Source of the DNA: Sambucus nigra
Taxonomy: Eukaryota > Streptophyta > Magnoliopsida > Dipsacales > Adoxaceae
Assembly: GCA_949130495.1 (NCBI GenBank)
Contig: OX422213.1
Location: 206,515,660-206,579,659 of the forward strand
Length of the DNA: 64,000 bases
Direction: 5' to 3'
The notes below the pieces were generated by a model. It saw only the letters and a program-made list of their open reading frames with translations, ran no database searches and was not told the DNA's origin. Below, piece after piece: positions 11,356 through 25,119 of the stretch (position 1 is the stretch's first letter; each line of letters starts with the position of its first letter). The position numbers were made by a program, and so were the translations under genes.

Positions 11356-13029
11356 CCTGGAAGCATTTTGAGATTTTCTTCCTTAAGGTTAAGGAGGGTG
11401 AAATTATAAATTTAGAGATTCATTTTAGGGTATTCTAGATTTGATATTAGGACTCCTATACAATGGTATTGAGGGTGAGTAAACCTAGGATCTAAAGAGG
11501 TAACCTCGGATTAATTTTAGTGTATAATCCGAGGTATGGATTTAATGAATGTTTAAGATGAGTAACGTTCACGGGAAGTCTTAGACAAGCGAGTATAGAT
11601 ATATTTATCTGGTTAGAATAAATATGGACCGATTGTATTTGATTAAATCCTAGGATGCGATTAGGATGGAATTTAGGATATGGGCTAGGGATGATTGAGC
11701 GGCTATTCGGTACGTCTATTGACGATTATTATTATAGGTGATGCGATACCTATGAAATTAAGATAAGTAGTTAGTATACTTATTTAATTATTACGAATTG
11801 GTATATTCGGGATTATATATAAATCCTTAAAAGTGATTAAGGTGCGAGTTATATATTAAGAAAGAGAATACATAAATGATTAGTATTTTAAGTGGGTAAA
11901 TACTTATATACTATTACGAATGGGAACATTCGGGGTCATTGTCTATCGCTATAAGAGTTTGAAATTATAGCCGTAATATATTAAGAAGTGATATAGATTA
12001 TATATACGATGTTGTTACAGTACATATAATATGATACGAATAAATATATCTGTGTGATTGGTATATTTTTGCTTTAGAGGCTGGTTCCATAGGCTTCCCC
12101 GAGCATAAGGATGGGTAGCCAGATTATATATTTTTTCTAGTGTGATCCAAGGAGGTTTTGCAATGTGGGTGAATCCCCTGTCTTGAGGAGCAGGGAGAGT
12201 ATATACCTAGGTCATATCGTCCCGCATATGAGTGCGATAGCTTTATTCCACTTTCAGGAGGGAATATGACCACCTCCACCGTTGTGTATTTTTACCATGA
12301 CCATGAGTGACTCTGGCTTGGTACTGTGGTTAATTGAGTAAACTCGGATACGGATAGGCACTATGAGATTGCATCCTCGAGTTATAGCTCGGTGGGATGG
12401 TTATTATACTTTTGATTGTAATAGATACAATTATACTTGTTGCGTATAGTATATTATTTGTATATGACGATGAGATATCATATAAAGTAAACTTGTGTAA
12501 AGTGAAAAGAATGAATAAGAGTTATTACCCTTCCGGTAGATTTATATCCGGACTTATATGATATGGATCATAGGTTCTAATGAGAACTATATATATATAT
12601 ACGATGTTTTACAATATGTGTTATGTACTGAGGGCCTAATGGATCTCGACAATCAACATCGTCATGTAGTAGTGTATCGCGGGGGGTTCCATATTTGGAT
12701 TTTGCTTCGTGAGACACCCCACGCACGAACGTAGCGCAATGTGAGAATGGGGAGAAGTTTAGCCCTTAGTACTCGGGTCTATGAGGATCTTACAATATGG
12801 GTGAAATAGATTAGTTAGACAGGGTAGCTTAACTAGGTTGTTTAAAACGTATGCGATAGGTGTGCACTATTAGAAGAGGGGTGAGGTGTATCTCATGAGA
12901 GTTCGATACCAGTTTAAATATGAGAGTTATCATATTTTAAAATATGGCATTTATGCATTTGCTAAATATTTTTAAAACTCGGGCTCTGACCCGTTTCTCT
13001 ATTTTTCCCTCCCCTGCTATATATGTATA

Positions 13030-13058
13030 CTAGTATATGCCCGTGCCTGAAGGCACGG
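13030..13058 (-). other. Helitron 3' terminus: hairpin plus CTAG
   Basis: CCGTGCC (13,041-13,047) and GGCACGG (13,052-13,058) form a perfect 7-bp stem with a 4-base loop. On the minus strand the stem is followed by 7 bases and the terminal CTAG (13,033-13,030), then T. This is the termination signal of rolling-circle transposition. Confidence 0.9.
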
Positions 13059-13370
13059 CGAAAATTTTCCAAGATACATAATCGCAAAACGGCAAAAAAA
13101 TTCAAAGTATGTACTTGCAAAACGAAAAAAAAATTCCAAAGTACGCAATTGAAAAACGATAAAAATTCCGTTCCCCGACAAAACATAGTGCAGTTTAAAG
13201 TATTAAATATGTAAACAATTTACGTTAATTTTTTAAAACACAAATGTGAAACGACGAAAATTTCGAAAGAACATTATCGTGAAACGATGAAAATTTTCAA
13301 AATACGTAATTGTAAAATGACAAAAATATCATTCCCTAACAAAACAAAGTGTAATTTAAAAAAATTAGCC
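13059..13370 (-). repeat. Degenerate tandem repeats next to the Helitron 3' end
   Basis: Blocks built on GCAAAACGGC/GTGAAACGACGAAAATTT with CCAAAGTACGCAATTG recur every 35-45 bases. The block CCGTTCCCCGACAAAACA returns as TCATTCCCTAACAAAACA about 180 bases later. Such subterminal repeats are usual in Helitrons. Confidence 0.6.
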
Positions 13371-15020
13371 ATAATCTCCCTTGTTTATAGGACTATCTGC
13401 CCTGGTTAACAAATAACAAATTGTCCAACACCATTCAAATAATCTAAATTCATCAATCAAACTCACATATAACATGAAATATATAATATTCATCAACTGA
13501 ATTCAAATTGCCTCTAATAAATGAAGTGTACATTTAAAAAAAAATTAACATTCCTCATATATGTACTCACACATGTACTGAGACTATGCTCTTTTAATAA
13601 GGTATAATAAATATGACATTCCTCATAAAGTATCTCGAGAATGAACAAAATACCGTGCAGTACGAAATGCCGTGTCCCTATTTTAAGTCCAATACTCACA
13701 ACAAAGATGAACTATTCAGTCTTCAATTACAACAAACGCATGAAAAAATCAAAGTTAAAATTAAGTGTTTGTACTTATTCAAGATGAACAAAAAAAATAA
13801 TATCATTTTAATAGGATCAAATAAAAGAATGAGCAAAATAAAAAAGTATACAGATCTAAGTATTAAATGGAGAGGCATATCATTTTAATACCATCAAATA
13901 AATCAGTATCTGAACAAAAAAACTGATTGATCTGAACAAAAAAAACATTCCATTTAATAGATCTGACCCAACATTGTTGGTAAAAAAATGCTTCCATCAC
14001 TCATCAAAAAAACACCAAACATCATTTTCTTCATCAAGAATAAAACAGGGGAGAAACTACCTGTCGAGAATGCGAGCAACGGCCATCTTTCGCAAAATAC
14101 ATACATGATTGATTCATGTGTAAGACAAACAGGGAAGAAGGCATAATAAAAAAAACACTTGAAAATAGTGAATACACGTTGCAAGTTAAAATTCAACACC
14201 ATTCTTCAAAATTTGTGACAACAAAAAAATTTGACTTCAAAATCTACCATGAAATTAAAACCATATGATGTTACCTAACAAAACAAAAAAACACCTAACA
14301 ATTCACCCCAATAATAGCAAAAAATTATGTGCGTGTGTTGTGTTGGGGGGGGGGGAATAAAAATGGAATAATAATTTAAAATCCAAAATCAACACGGAGC
14401 CTTGGGCGTTTCTGCCAGAAGAACAATAATTCAACAGTGATGCTGAAGGTGGAAAAACACGGAGGCTTATGTGATCACAAAGCCTTATGTTGATTCTTTT
14501 TCGATTTCCCTAACCTTTATAAACAAAATAATTTCATTCTAATGCAAGATGTATCTAAATCCACAAACTCCAGCATTACCGTATTGTATAAATAACAAAA
14601 AAATAAAATAAGTGAAGTGAAGTCAGATTGTTATATATCATCATTTCAGTCTGTCCGATAAAAAAGATCATTCAAAACACTAATATTTTTTTCCAAAAAT
14701 ATACCAACCGATTATTACCATATCAAAACAACGCGAAATAATGGCTAAATAAGTTGAACGAACACCAAGGTTAACCCTGAAGGGGGGGAAACATGTACAC
14801 TACCGATAATATAATTTTTTTTATCAGTGAATAAGTGAGATTTTAAAGTATTTCACACCATAGGCTTCTATCCCATGAGACATTATGGTCTCAGGGAACC
14901 AAAAATGAAAAAGGAAAGATCAGTGAGCAAACTATAGAATGGTGGAACGACTATGTACAATGTACAACCTTGATGAAGTTCAAACTGTTAGGATGAAGAC
15001 ATAAAGATTTCGAAATGCCA

Positions 15021-15430
15021 GCTCAGGGATTTCTAAGGGCTGCCAACCTCTTCTCCAGTTCATTAATGCCATAACTGGTAACATCCTCTATGTTCTCCTC
15101 AGTAATTTTTCCTTTGGGAGCTGCTGACAACTGTGAGGCAACATCAACACCAATTTTGTCTAGAACCTGGTTTGTTAGCTCTTCAGTTTTCTCTTCGGCC
15201 TCATCACTATCCAATACATCGTCTATTGCCTCTGACATCATTTCAGTAGTCATATCCATTTGAGCTAATTGCTTTTAAAATTTTCGAATCACATGTGCCT
15301 GCATTGCAAGTTCCGTTTGCTTAGTCATTGCAGACATCACCTTAGTCATTTATTCGTTATTGCAGACTTAAACTCTTTTTCTAGAGGCTTAGCCATTGCA
15401 GATAACACCTATGTCACAATCGCAATCGGA
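15021..15430 (-). pseudogene. Captured fragment of VPS2.2/2.3-like ESCRT-III subunit
   Basis: The minus strand encodes the C-terminal half of a VPS2/CHMP2-type ESCRT-III protein, which helps drive vesicle budding at endosomes. A 78-codon open part (15,023-15,259) carries MDMTTEMMSEAIDD, DEAEEKTEELTNQVLD, IGVDVASQLSAAPKGK and the end ELEKRLAALRNP with its stop. Upstream, matching residues continue (AMTK, AHVIRKF) through a stop and frame breaks. The acidic stretch and ASQLSAAPKG fit the VPS2.2/2.3 branch better than VPS2.1. N-terminal membrane-binding helices are missing. It lies in the Helitron near its 3' end, in sense orientation. A truncated peptide could be made if the Helitron is transcribed. 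Confidence 0.88.
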
Positions 15431-15834
15431 CTCAAACCCGCATTCTCAGCCAAAGCCTTAGCTGCCTCGAAAGCTTAATCTCCAAATGACTGCACATAGT
15501 AGCTATTTTTTTCCACTTTAATGTTTCATTCCTGTGACTAATTTCGCCTTAAAATAGAATACAAACCATAGTCAAACCAAAAACTGTTTAGAAAAAACAT
15601 ATTATAAGTTCGAGTTTGATAGGGCTTGAATTTATGCTTGGACTTGCCCTGTTATTTCGCTCTTCTAGACCACCCCATGGCATGCTTTGAGGCTACTTCT
15701 GTTGTTGGTATTCACATAGCTACTACTGATGCTATTTCATCATCTGCAGCCCTGTTCGGACCCATTTTAGGAGCTATACGTGTTATGACTATAATAATTC
15801 AACTGTAGGTATGGATTATACTAATGGTATATAG

Positions 15835-16510
<676 letters not shown>

Positions 16511-16531
16511 TTTCTTACGGATGTCCCATGA

Positions 16532-16631
16532 GAAACTCAGATTCTTGCTATATACCAGCAGTATATGCCTTATCAGGTATATACTATATACTAGGCATAT
16601 ACTGCTGGTATATAGCAAGAATCTGAGTTTC
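16532..16631. other. Perfect 39-bp inverted repeat (hairpin)
   Basis: Left arm 16,532-16,570 and right arm 16,593-16,631 are perfect reverse complements over 39 bases, with a 22-base loop. The arms begin GAAACTCAGATTCTTGC and end in GGTATATAGCAAGAATC..GAGTTTC. It lies inside the Helitron between the VPS2 and pectinesterase fragments. A transcript would fold into a long hairpin. No decay is seen in the arms. Confidence 0.95.
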
Positions 16632-16981
16632 CCAAAACTTTGTCCCGTGTTGTCAACTTTGTCCCCTGTGGAACAGGATAGATATCAACTGAGTTCCCAA
16701 AAACTTTGGTCTTTTCATCCACTTTGAAGTCAGTGGTTATCGTATTTCTTGTTTTGTTCTCTCTCGTTCTTACCATTCTTTCTCTTTAAAGTTTTCCCCT
16801 CACTTACAGAACATGTGGCACTGCCACTGTGTTATGCAAATTATAGGGCCACGGCCTTCCCATATAAATCATGTTGTACAAATTAAAATAGAACAGTTAC
16901 TAAGCATGTTGTACAAATTAAAGAAAGTGAAAACATAAATCATGTTTAATCTCCTAACAATACACAGTGAAGGGTGCTTAC

Positions 16982-17140
16982 TTTATACATGGGACGTCCA
17001 TTGCCAAAAATGAAGTCAATAGAGCCCTCAATGTAGGAGTCCTTGAAATAATGGCGGCCAGCATCATCGCAAAGAGTGTCTTGTGCTCCATAAAATCCAC
17101 AGCTGGAGAAATATGCTTTGTCACCGGAGATCCGAAATGG
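16982..17140 (-). pseudogene. Captured pectinesterase exon fragment
   Basis: The minus strand reads [19 protein letters not shown], then [20 protein letters not shown] and [13 protein letters not shown]. These are the core motifs of cell-wall pectinesterases, which remove methyl groups from pectin. The GAQDT and DFIFG motifs hold the two catalytic Asp residues. The piece ends AAA|GTAAGC, an intact splice donor, so it came from genomic DNA. Upstream of SPFRISGD the match is lost. Longer open frames on both strands here (16,967-17,275 and 16,978-17,268) are out of frame with the real match. Only about 50 codons of the roughly 300-residue enzyme domain are present. Confidence 0.88.
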
Positions 17141-18582
17141 GGATGCTCGCCAAATTCCTCTACATTCCTGGCATTAGTTTCGAAACTGTATTCTACACCA
17201 ACACAATGCGTTCGTCTAATCTCTCTCCCATTCGAACGAAACACACGCTTAAAAATAGGGGAGCTCATTTGCTAAATCAAATAATTAATGACGCTCTTGC
17301 CACTGAGCATGACCAAAACTCTCAGATCAGTGCTGCTTTGTGTTTATCGTCAACGATCGATGCATCATCGGATCGTCAGCAATCTATAGTGGCACCGCCT
17401 CCATATTATCAACACAAAAAACAAATAATTAGTAATTAAGAATCAATTAAAAAATCTGAAACCAAAATGAAACAAAAATTTACCAGGAGAAAGTGAAATA
17501 AACTCATTACTAAGAGATTGGAGAGGTGAACCGCAAAACAAACTCTGAAATAATGGGCTTAACAACATTTAGGTTATTGTCTGTATATATGTGATTGTAT
17601 ATTGTCAATTATCAGTCAATAAAATTATTCAACCACTAAATACCTCTCGTTGACAATAATACTAATATGGACAATACTACATAACAAAAGCCTTGCGAGT
17701 GAGGTGAAGCTCAGTGCAGTGTAGTTGCATAGAGTAGCAGCGTAAGCAGTGCAGCAGTGAGTTGAAGTGATGCACCCTCGCAATGGATGAGGCGAGGGGT
17801 GCATGGCTGTGAGCTGAAGTGATGAGTGGCGGTGACACGAAGTGCTGCATGGTGATGAGCTAAAGCTCTGTGTGGCGGTGAGCTAAACCCGGAGGTGTCT
17901 TTCATCTACACGAAGCATAAACAAACAAAATATAATATGATACATAGAATATAAATGTTTCGTGGTCCTTTATTGCAGCATTGAGCACCTAGATATCAAA
18001 AAAAATATATTACAATTAGAAAAGTTAAATATCAAGCGAATCGTGTCATTTAAAAACTCAAACAAAAAACATGAAAAAAGTTTCACAACATTAACCAAAA
18101 AGATATATAGAGAGTACTTAAAATAAAAGATAACATAGACCACCATCAAGCTCGATAGTTAAAATGCCCTGCCTACTAAAAAAATCAATTCACTTCATAA
18201 CTAATGAACAATACATATGCTTTATAGACTGAATGAAGAAATTATGTAAATTAATAAGAACACTATGAGTAATCAAACATAGAGATCAGTACTTTTGCAA
18301 TTTAGATCTCCCACGATGCATGTTTTTTTAAAGCTAAAATCACACATTTTGGTACTGATTTGAATGACGCTGCAAGATTCTTGTTTGTGATATACCAAAC
18401 TCCAAATGAAGAGCCATCAAAATTAATGTCAATATGGAACTAAGGCCAAGCAAACACAATGGTCAAAAGTCAAAATCATTGTTGTGTACGATAATAACGA
18501 CAGAACCACAATCTGTGTGCCCCTAGCCCATACCCGATAAGGGAAACAATATAAGAAAATTTACCCTTTCTAGGACAGGTTT

Positions 18583-19030
18583 TTAGCTCTCGTGACTCTT
18601 TTTCCTCTTGTATGAGAGTGGGTTTGGACCCGTAGCTTTCTTTCTCTAAAATTAAACTTTATCCTTCACGACTGTTTTCTTTCTCGCGCTATATGTGTTG
18701 ACAGCCAGAGACCCTGAAATTTGACCTCCATTGACTTCATCTGCATCATTGTAATCCCCATTCCTCGAAGTCCAACCATTTCTTTTTATTCATGTTTAAC
18801 ATTTTGTACTCCAACTATGACATATGCAAGCGTTCTTCTTCTGCAAATTTGGCAAACTGGTGTTGAAACGTAGATGGGGGTTCAAGGAGTAGAGCATATC
18901 GAAGGCCAAATATTACAGGCACACCTGGTATCTCCTGTAATATCTTCCACAAATCAACATCTTGAGTAGAAACAAAGAAGTGTTCAGGATTCTTTTCCCC
19001 AATAATTTTTATTATGTAAGAGTGTGTAGG
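18583..19030 (-). pseudogene. Captured fragment of UTP23-like rRNA-processing factor
   Basis: The minus strand encodes the end of the PIN-like domain and the C-terminal tail of the small-subunit processome factor UTP23. It reads IIGEKNPEHFFVSTQDVDLW, then LQEIPGVPVIFGLRYALLLE, FAKFAEEERLHMS and EYKML, and ends with a basic tail KKATGPNPLSYKRKKSHES and the stop at 18,583-18,585. In UTP23 this tail is a nuclear, RNA-binding part. One stop (after RLHMS) and frame changes between EYKML and the tail break it. The first exons with the PIN core are missing. It lies in the Helitron in sense orientation. Confidence 0.85.
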
Positions 19031-19524
19031 GATACAAATGAGAGCGCGGACATCAATTCAACAAAATAAGGCATGTGGGTGGAAATTTGGCGCAAGAGTG
19101 CGTTCTTGATCCTTATCAGAAAATTGAACAAATATCCATTAAATTTATCTAAGTGATATAACAACATACGAAAATAATTCATGATTCAAATCATAATTGA
19201 ATATAATTGCAATAAAGACGATCAAACACATGACTATACAAATAAAACAGAGTACCTGTTGGGATTTCCTTACCTCACAGCCCCCTTACATGTTGTAACT
19301 GTTAGGATTTAATAAAATAGAGTGAGAATAAATCACAGTAAGAATATATATGTGTATAACACTTTCATAAACATAATATATGACACTTTCATTAAAAAAA
19401 AATTAGAAATCTAACTCAACATACTCAATGTTCTGCACTACTTTTTGTATATTCATTTTTTTAAAAGCTAACACAACATACTCTAATTATATTATTTACA
19501 TGAAGAAAATATTTATTTACATAC

Positions 19525-19690
19525 CAAGTTAAATCAATTGCATCACCCCTATTGCGTTGTACCACACCTTGAATATATCGGGGAAACTCCTCTGCAGAAG
19601 GTATGACATAAGTGGCCAGGTATGACTTCGTTTGGGAATGTTTCGTAGCCAGCTTATTCATTAGAGGCTCTAAGGCCACTCAAAACATTG
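19525..19690 (-). pseudogene. Possible fourth captured exon, unrecognised
   Basis: On the minus strand an open stretch reads ALEPLMNKLATKHSQTKSYL, then VIPSAEEFPRYIQGVVQRN and GDAIDLTW. It is followed directly by GTATGT, a good splice donor, and its composition is protein-like. The family was not recognised. A chance frame is possible, but its position next to the other captured pieces favours an exon. Confidence 0.4.
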
Positions 19691-21639
19691 ATCGAGACCA
19701 CCTGGTATAAGAAAACAAACATAAAAATTAAAGCTCATGAACAAACCTAAATCTCTTCTCCACAATATGAACTAAATTTAAACTCTTCTCTACATATATA
19801 GCTATATATGAACGAACCGAATATACAGGTATAAGTTATAACTATATATAAACCATAACTTGTTATTTCCTATTCAAGCACTTGGAATTTTATTCGTGGA
19901 AATCCCCTAGTAGACACCATAACTTGTGAGACAAAATGAAGGATTTTAACTTCCAATTACTAATCTTCCCTAATATGATGTCAATTAATTCAGATTTAAA
20001 AAGAACAAATAAAAAAATAGTTTAAACAATCCTCTAAGCACAAATAAGTGTCAACACCAGAAGCGTAGATTCCACAAGCTCATATATTCACTCATTAACT
20101 CCCAGTTTACACTTAGTGCACCTATCAGGTGTCAAGCAGCTGTGAAAGTCAGTATATGCTTAGCTATACATTCACTCACTAACTTCCAATTTACACCCAG
20201 CCCCATAGTGCACCCATCCCCGTAGTGCCTATGGCGATCCTCAATTTAGAATTGGAAAAACAATTGTTTTTACAAAAAAATGAAGGAGACAAAAAGTAAA
20301 GTGAAGATTATATAGATATAAAAGTAAATTAATGTAATAAAGAAGGCAAAGACTATTATGTACCTTACTCACACTGACTTGTTAGATTTGAGGATCCCAT
20401 TATGCACCATTTAGCTATGCATTTTGTCATGAAGGCACACATACAAATATGATTCGATCATGATCTAATATTAGAGTAATTGAGAAGATTAAAGTAGGAT
20501 AATATGCATTAATCTAAAAATTAAAAAGTGGTGCAAAAAACAGGGAAAAGAACAGAGCAAAAAAATAATATACCTAAAACAAAATATAAAAAATAGGGAA
20601 ATTAAACCTAAAAATTAAAAGAAACAGAATAACAAAGATGATTGATTCAGCTCCATTTACCTACACATTTGTACTCAAAAGCCAAATCACATTATTAATA
20701 TATACACATTGCTAAAAAATTCCCATATAGGTTTCGGGTTCTTAACCATATAAGGAGTTTTCTTATTGAGCCATTTCAAAAACTCTTGGTGTCGACATCT
20801 TTAAAACCCCCCAAACTCATAAACCCAAAAAATATACTACAAATGCACAGTTAAACAAATACACCAATAAGCAGCTTTCTCCTGAATTTAAGGAGCTTTA
20901 TCCATATAAGGAGCTTTAGCCATATAAGGAGCTTTCTCCTAAATTTTAGATTTAAACAATCAGTTATTAAAATTAGCAAACATAAACCTAATCAATTCAA
21001 TAATGTAATATTCAAATAGTACATGCACACAGATCCGTGGAACTAATCCAATGAAAACTAATTAAAGAGTTGAGATAGCATATCTCACCTAGTTATACTC
21101 ACAAATAATGGATGCGTAAACCCAAGATTATCATATTTCTCTGAGACCTGCCCAAAAACCCTAAAAATTAGGGTTTACAAAACATTAAAATGTCCAAAAA
21201 AACTAAAGAGAGAAGACGTCATACCAGAATAAATCTTCAAAACAAAACTTGAAAAAAAACCATTAGATCTTCAAAACAAAACACAAACAAACCATTAGAT
21301 CTTAAAAACAAAACTGGAAAAAAACTGACGATTTACCTTATCTGTGTGTGCGTGTGTAAGAGGGTGGGACGCGAAGGCGGTAGCGGAGGCGGAGGCAGGG
21401 GAGGGCGGCGATGGATAGGGTTAGTGTTGGAAGGGTTGTTTGTGTTAAAGAGAGAGTGAGAGAAGAAATGAGTGAGAGGTATTCAAATGAAGGAGTCGGG
21501 GGAAGGATTTAGGGTTCAAGGGGTGTTCCTTCATTTTCCATGTCACAATGCTAAATGGTGACATGGCACTCTCTCACACCTTTAGATTCCCCAAAAAATT
21601 TGATCTCAACCCTTAATTTATTGGCACTATTCAAACACC

Positions 21640-21659
21640 CCTCTCCCATATTATATAGA
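21640..21659 (-). other. Helitron 5' terminus
   Basis: The minus strand starts TCTATATAATATGGGAGAGG, preceded by host A. TC plus a TATA-rich start is typical of plant Helitron 5' ends. A short inverted pair (CCATGTCAC / GTGACATGG) lies about 90 bases inside. Confidence 0.85.
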
Positions 21660-22116
21660 TATATTAGGTGTCCAGACACAGGGACGCCTGGATGATGATT
21701 CCTTCGAGTCATACGTTTGCTGCAACAGCTGTGGATGCATGCAGGTTTACTGTAGATGTTTCTATCCTTGTAATCTAGATAGGAGGTACTGTCGAAACAC
21801 TCGGGCCGATAGCCCAACTGTATTCATTTATTCTTTTATCGCCTTTTAGTGCGACAATTCAATTTGGTTGTATTATGTTAAACCGAGTGTTCGGTTATTT
21901 TATTTCAGTTCAGTTGTTGCATATAAACTGTTGTGATTGATTTATTTGAATGGCATGGTTAAAAAGATTAGTTAAATAAAATTTGACACCAACCTAATAA
22001 GTTATTAGTAATTAAATTGGTTTTCGACAGTGATACTAAGAATGAACCATATGAGACTCTTGTTTTAATTTGGTATAGGATTGATCACCCGGTATTTTAT
22101 TAGGCGGGGTGTCACA

Positions 22117-22689
22117 TTTACTCATTTCAATTAGCGAATTCCATCATTTCCTTATTATTTTTCGATTTTTCCTATTGAACTGATTACTCAAGTCATAATA
22201 TGATTTTATTCCAATCACCCACCCATCGTACCAATTCAAACTAATCTCCAGCTCATAAGCTACATTATTTCATTATTTCCTAAGTGGTTTTTTCAAGACA
22301 TAAGGGAATATAACTAGCATGGTATTTTTCAATAACAAGGGTAAACTATTAAAAGAAATAAGTTAATTAAAATATTTCATCAGCCCCCACTCTTACCTGT
22401 CTCTAAACTCCACCATTACTTAACTTTCGTAGGTATATATCATGCAATATTTGGAATGCCACGATAATGCATGTTTTTTTGTAACTCTAAAAGTAAATTA
22501 CTACTATTATAATGTATACAATGTATACAACAATGTATACATATTAAAAATAATGTATACAACAAACCATACAATTGAACATTAAATGCTCGATAATTAT
22601 ACGATAGAAAATTCATGATTCCACAAAAATTAGTGAAATGTACATTTATTGTAGAGTCACGAATGCCGGAATGTGAAAATATTCGGTAG
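22117..22689. other. Intergenic, no gene seen
   Basis: Begins with the second TTTAC target copy and continues the sequence interrupted at 10,237. Contains short TATACAATG repeats around 22,510-22,560. Nothing else was recognised. Confidence 0.5.
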
Positions 22690-23660
22690 GAAAATCTATG
22701 TCATTTCTTTTTAGGGAGTTAATATGTTTTGAATCTCCTTCCCAGATATCGGGTTGCCAACGCTTAAGATCATCTTTTTCCCATTGATCTTCGATAATCA
22801 TGTTATGAGGAATGATACAATTCATTATGATGCAACCTAGATCATTACGGTATCAAAAATGACCTCAACCTTTGACAATGGCGAAGCAAGATAGTAAAAC
22901 ACTAAAAACTCATTACACATAATGTGTGCGCTCTCTTTACACTATGTGAAGTATTCATGTATTATTATCTGCGATTGTCAAATTGTTTATTCAGAGGTGG
23001 AACATTGTGGGTACATGCTTCCAATAGTTGTAACCATGTCATATAAATTGTCGTTGATAATGTAATTTCAATGAGGTGACTTTTCGTGTATCAAAAACGT
23101 CCTAATATTCGAGAACTTTCATATCGTTATTCAACCTCAACGTATCAAAAAATACAAGCTGAAACCCTAAATCATTATCAGGTACAGCCTTTAGTAACAT
23201 CGTACACTTTTTGTGTCGACCTTGATGTATTACCTGCCAAGACACTAAACAACTTTTCAACTCCCAATACATACAATCTATATTTCCTAAAATGACCAAG
23301 AAACCTTGTTGCTCTCCTTTTATGATCTATCGCCAGATATCATAGGTCGTTATTGTCATCAAGTATTGAGTCAAATACACAACGTACACAGTGTTACAAA
23401 ACCTCACCATCGTCCAACTAGTTATACTTTCCAAGATCCGTACATACTCATCCATTTAATCGAATGAGCACCCATGTATGAGCATGTGGAGAGCCATGGT
23501 CAATTTTTATGTGCCAAAAAAATCATATTTCACGTGCATTGCATTTCCTTACGTAATAATCACCGCTAGAAGATATCCACTCAAGAATATGGAGAAATAA
23601 CAAGCATCGCACGCAAAAATGATGCCTGAAGAAGTTGGCTCAGCATAAAAATAATCTTTC
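22690..23660 (-). pseudogene. Harbinger-type (plant PIF) transposase remnant
   Basis: Minus-strand pieces match plant Harbinger nucleases in order. Near 23,600-23,340 are ALHMLIHGC and MDEYVRILESI (the N-terminal YLRIGES-type motif). At 23,299-23,102 an open part reads GNIDCMYWELKSC, then SWQVIHQGRHKK and LRLNNDMKVL (the GSIDCMHWxWKNCP..NNDINVL block with the first catalytic Asp). Near 22,820-22,690 are NCIIPHNMIIEDQW and the tail. Frameshifts and stops are many, and the third catalytic residue region is unclear. TIRs and TTA/TAA duplications were not found. Confidence 0.75.
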
Positions 23661-25119
23661 AATAATCATAGTTCTCCACCTTCCTTATGTTTGTTGTCAA
23701 CATAACGACTGGATATAGAATTCAGCGACGCGACCTTTTTTATTTTGGCTCATCCCTAACAATCACGAATTTGAGATTTCATTACGCAAATCACATGTTC
23801 TTCATAATCTTTGCCAAAATAAATGCTAAGAAATTTGTTAAGGGGGCAAAGAAGACTTTTTTCCATGGGAGAATAGCTCAGATTTCACAATTTATATTTA
23901 TGAAATGAAGGTGAATATTGGGGGTGAAATTGGTTGAAATTAGTGTTTTCTATAAAGAATTTAATAAGCTAGTCGTTAAACACAAGTAGCCATTGCAAAT
24001 TGTTTGTTAAACTCATGGTATTTTAACTATACTATGTAGACCAAGTTCAATTGTCGCATTAAGTGTGGTTATGCGAAATACAATGGACCAATCTCCATTT
24101 TCTATTAAGCAAAATGACACAATTTGTCATGGAAAATGGACAAAAATGTGGTAAAGGATATTTTTTTCCCACTTTTGTGCGCATTTGATATAGGGAAAAA
24201 TTTCATCCTACATGCAATTTGCCTTGCTATTCCCACTTTTTGTCAAAAAACATCGTTTGATAAACCCAAAGAAAATTTTTTCAGCCAAGATTTTCCACTT
24301 TTCTTTTTGTTAAAATAAATCTTATTCTATTTTTTTTAAACTAATAGTATTTATTTATATATCTAATTTTTTTCTTTCATTTTTTTATATCAATTTTTTT
24401 TACATAGATTTCTTTATTGTATCTTATTAATATTATATTCTTCTTTATTTCAATTTTTTTATATATTCGAATTATTTTTACATTAAATTTTTTTACATCA
24501 AATTTATTTATATCATACGTTTTAATATCATATTCTTCTTTATATTTGATTTTATTATGTCAGATTTTTTTATATAAGAAATTATTAACATTTCATTTTT
24601 TTATATCCTATTTTTTTACATCATAAATGTTTATATCATACTATTTTAACATCATATTCTTCTTTATATTTGTTTTTTTATGTTAGTTTTTATTATATCA
24701 AATTTTTTAGTTACTACTTTCTTGCATTTGATTTTTCATCATTTTTTTGAATCATATTCTTTTTATATTATATTTTTTTTATATCACGCTTTTTCATTAA
24801 TCTATCACCATATAAAACACTTTCAAACACTTTTTCTTCTCTTATATTAATCCCAAAAAAATTGTCAAACAAATAGGATTTTACATGTGACAAATTAACG
24901 CTATCAAAGATCCCCACTTGAAAAATTATAGGATTTATCATGTTAGATTTTGACATAGAAAAAATTCATCAACCAAGTCATTTGCTCATTGTGTATCAAT
25001 AAGGTCCTTTGAGTATTTGATAGAGAAAAATGTATGCATGCGTTAGAGATGGTGTAATATGACCTAATGCACTAGACACAATGAAGACTCGTGTGGAAAA
25101 CTTTTTATAGGCCACAATT
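23661..25119. other. AT-rich spacer with low-complexity tract
   Basis: 24,310-24,800 is a T-rich tract built of irregular repeats of the type TTTATATCATATTCTTCTTTA. No genes were recognised on either strand. The right edge is the CACTA terminus. Confidence 0.6.

Noticed and set aside
16967..17439. 102- and 118-codon plus-strand frames over the pectinesterase fragment
   Set aside because: The recognisable protein is on the minus strand in another frame; these are shadows.
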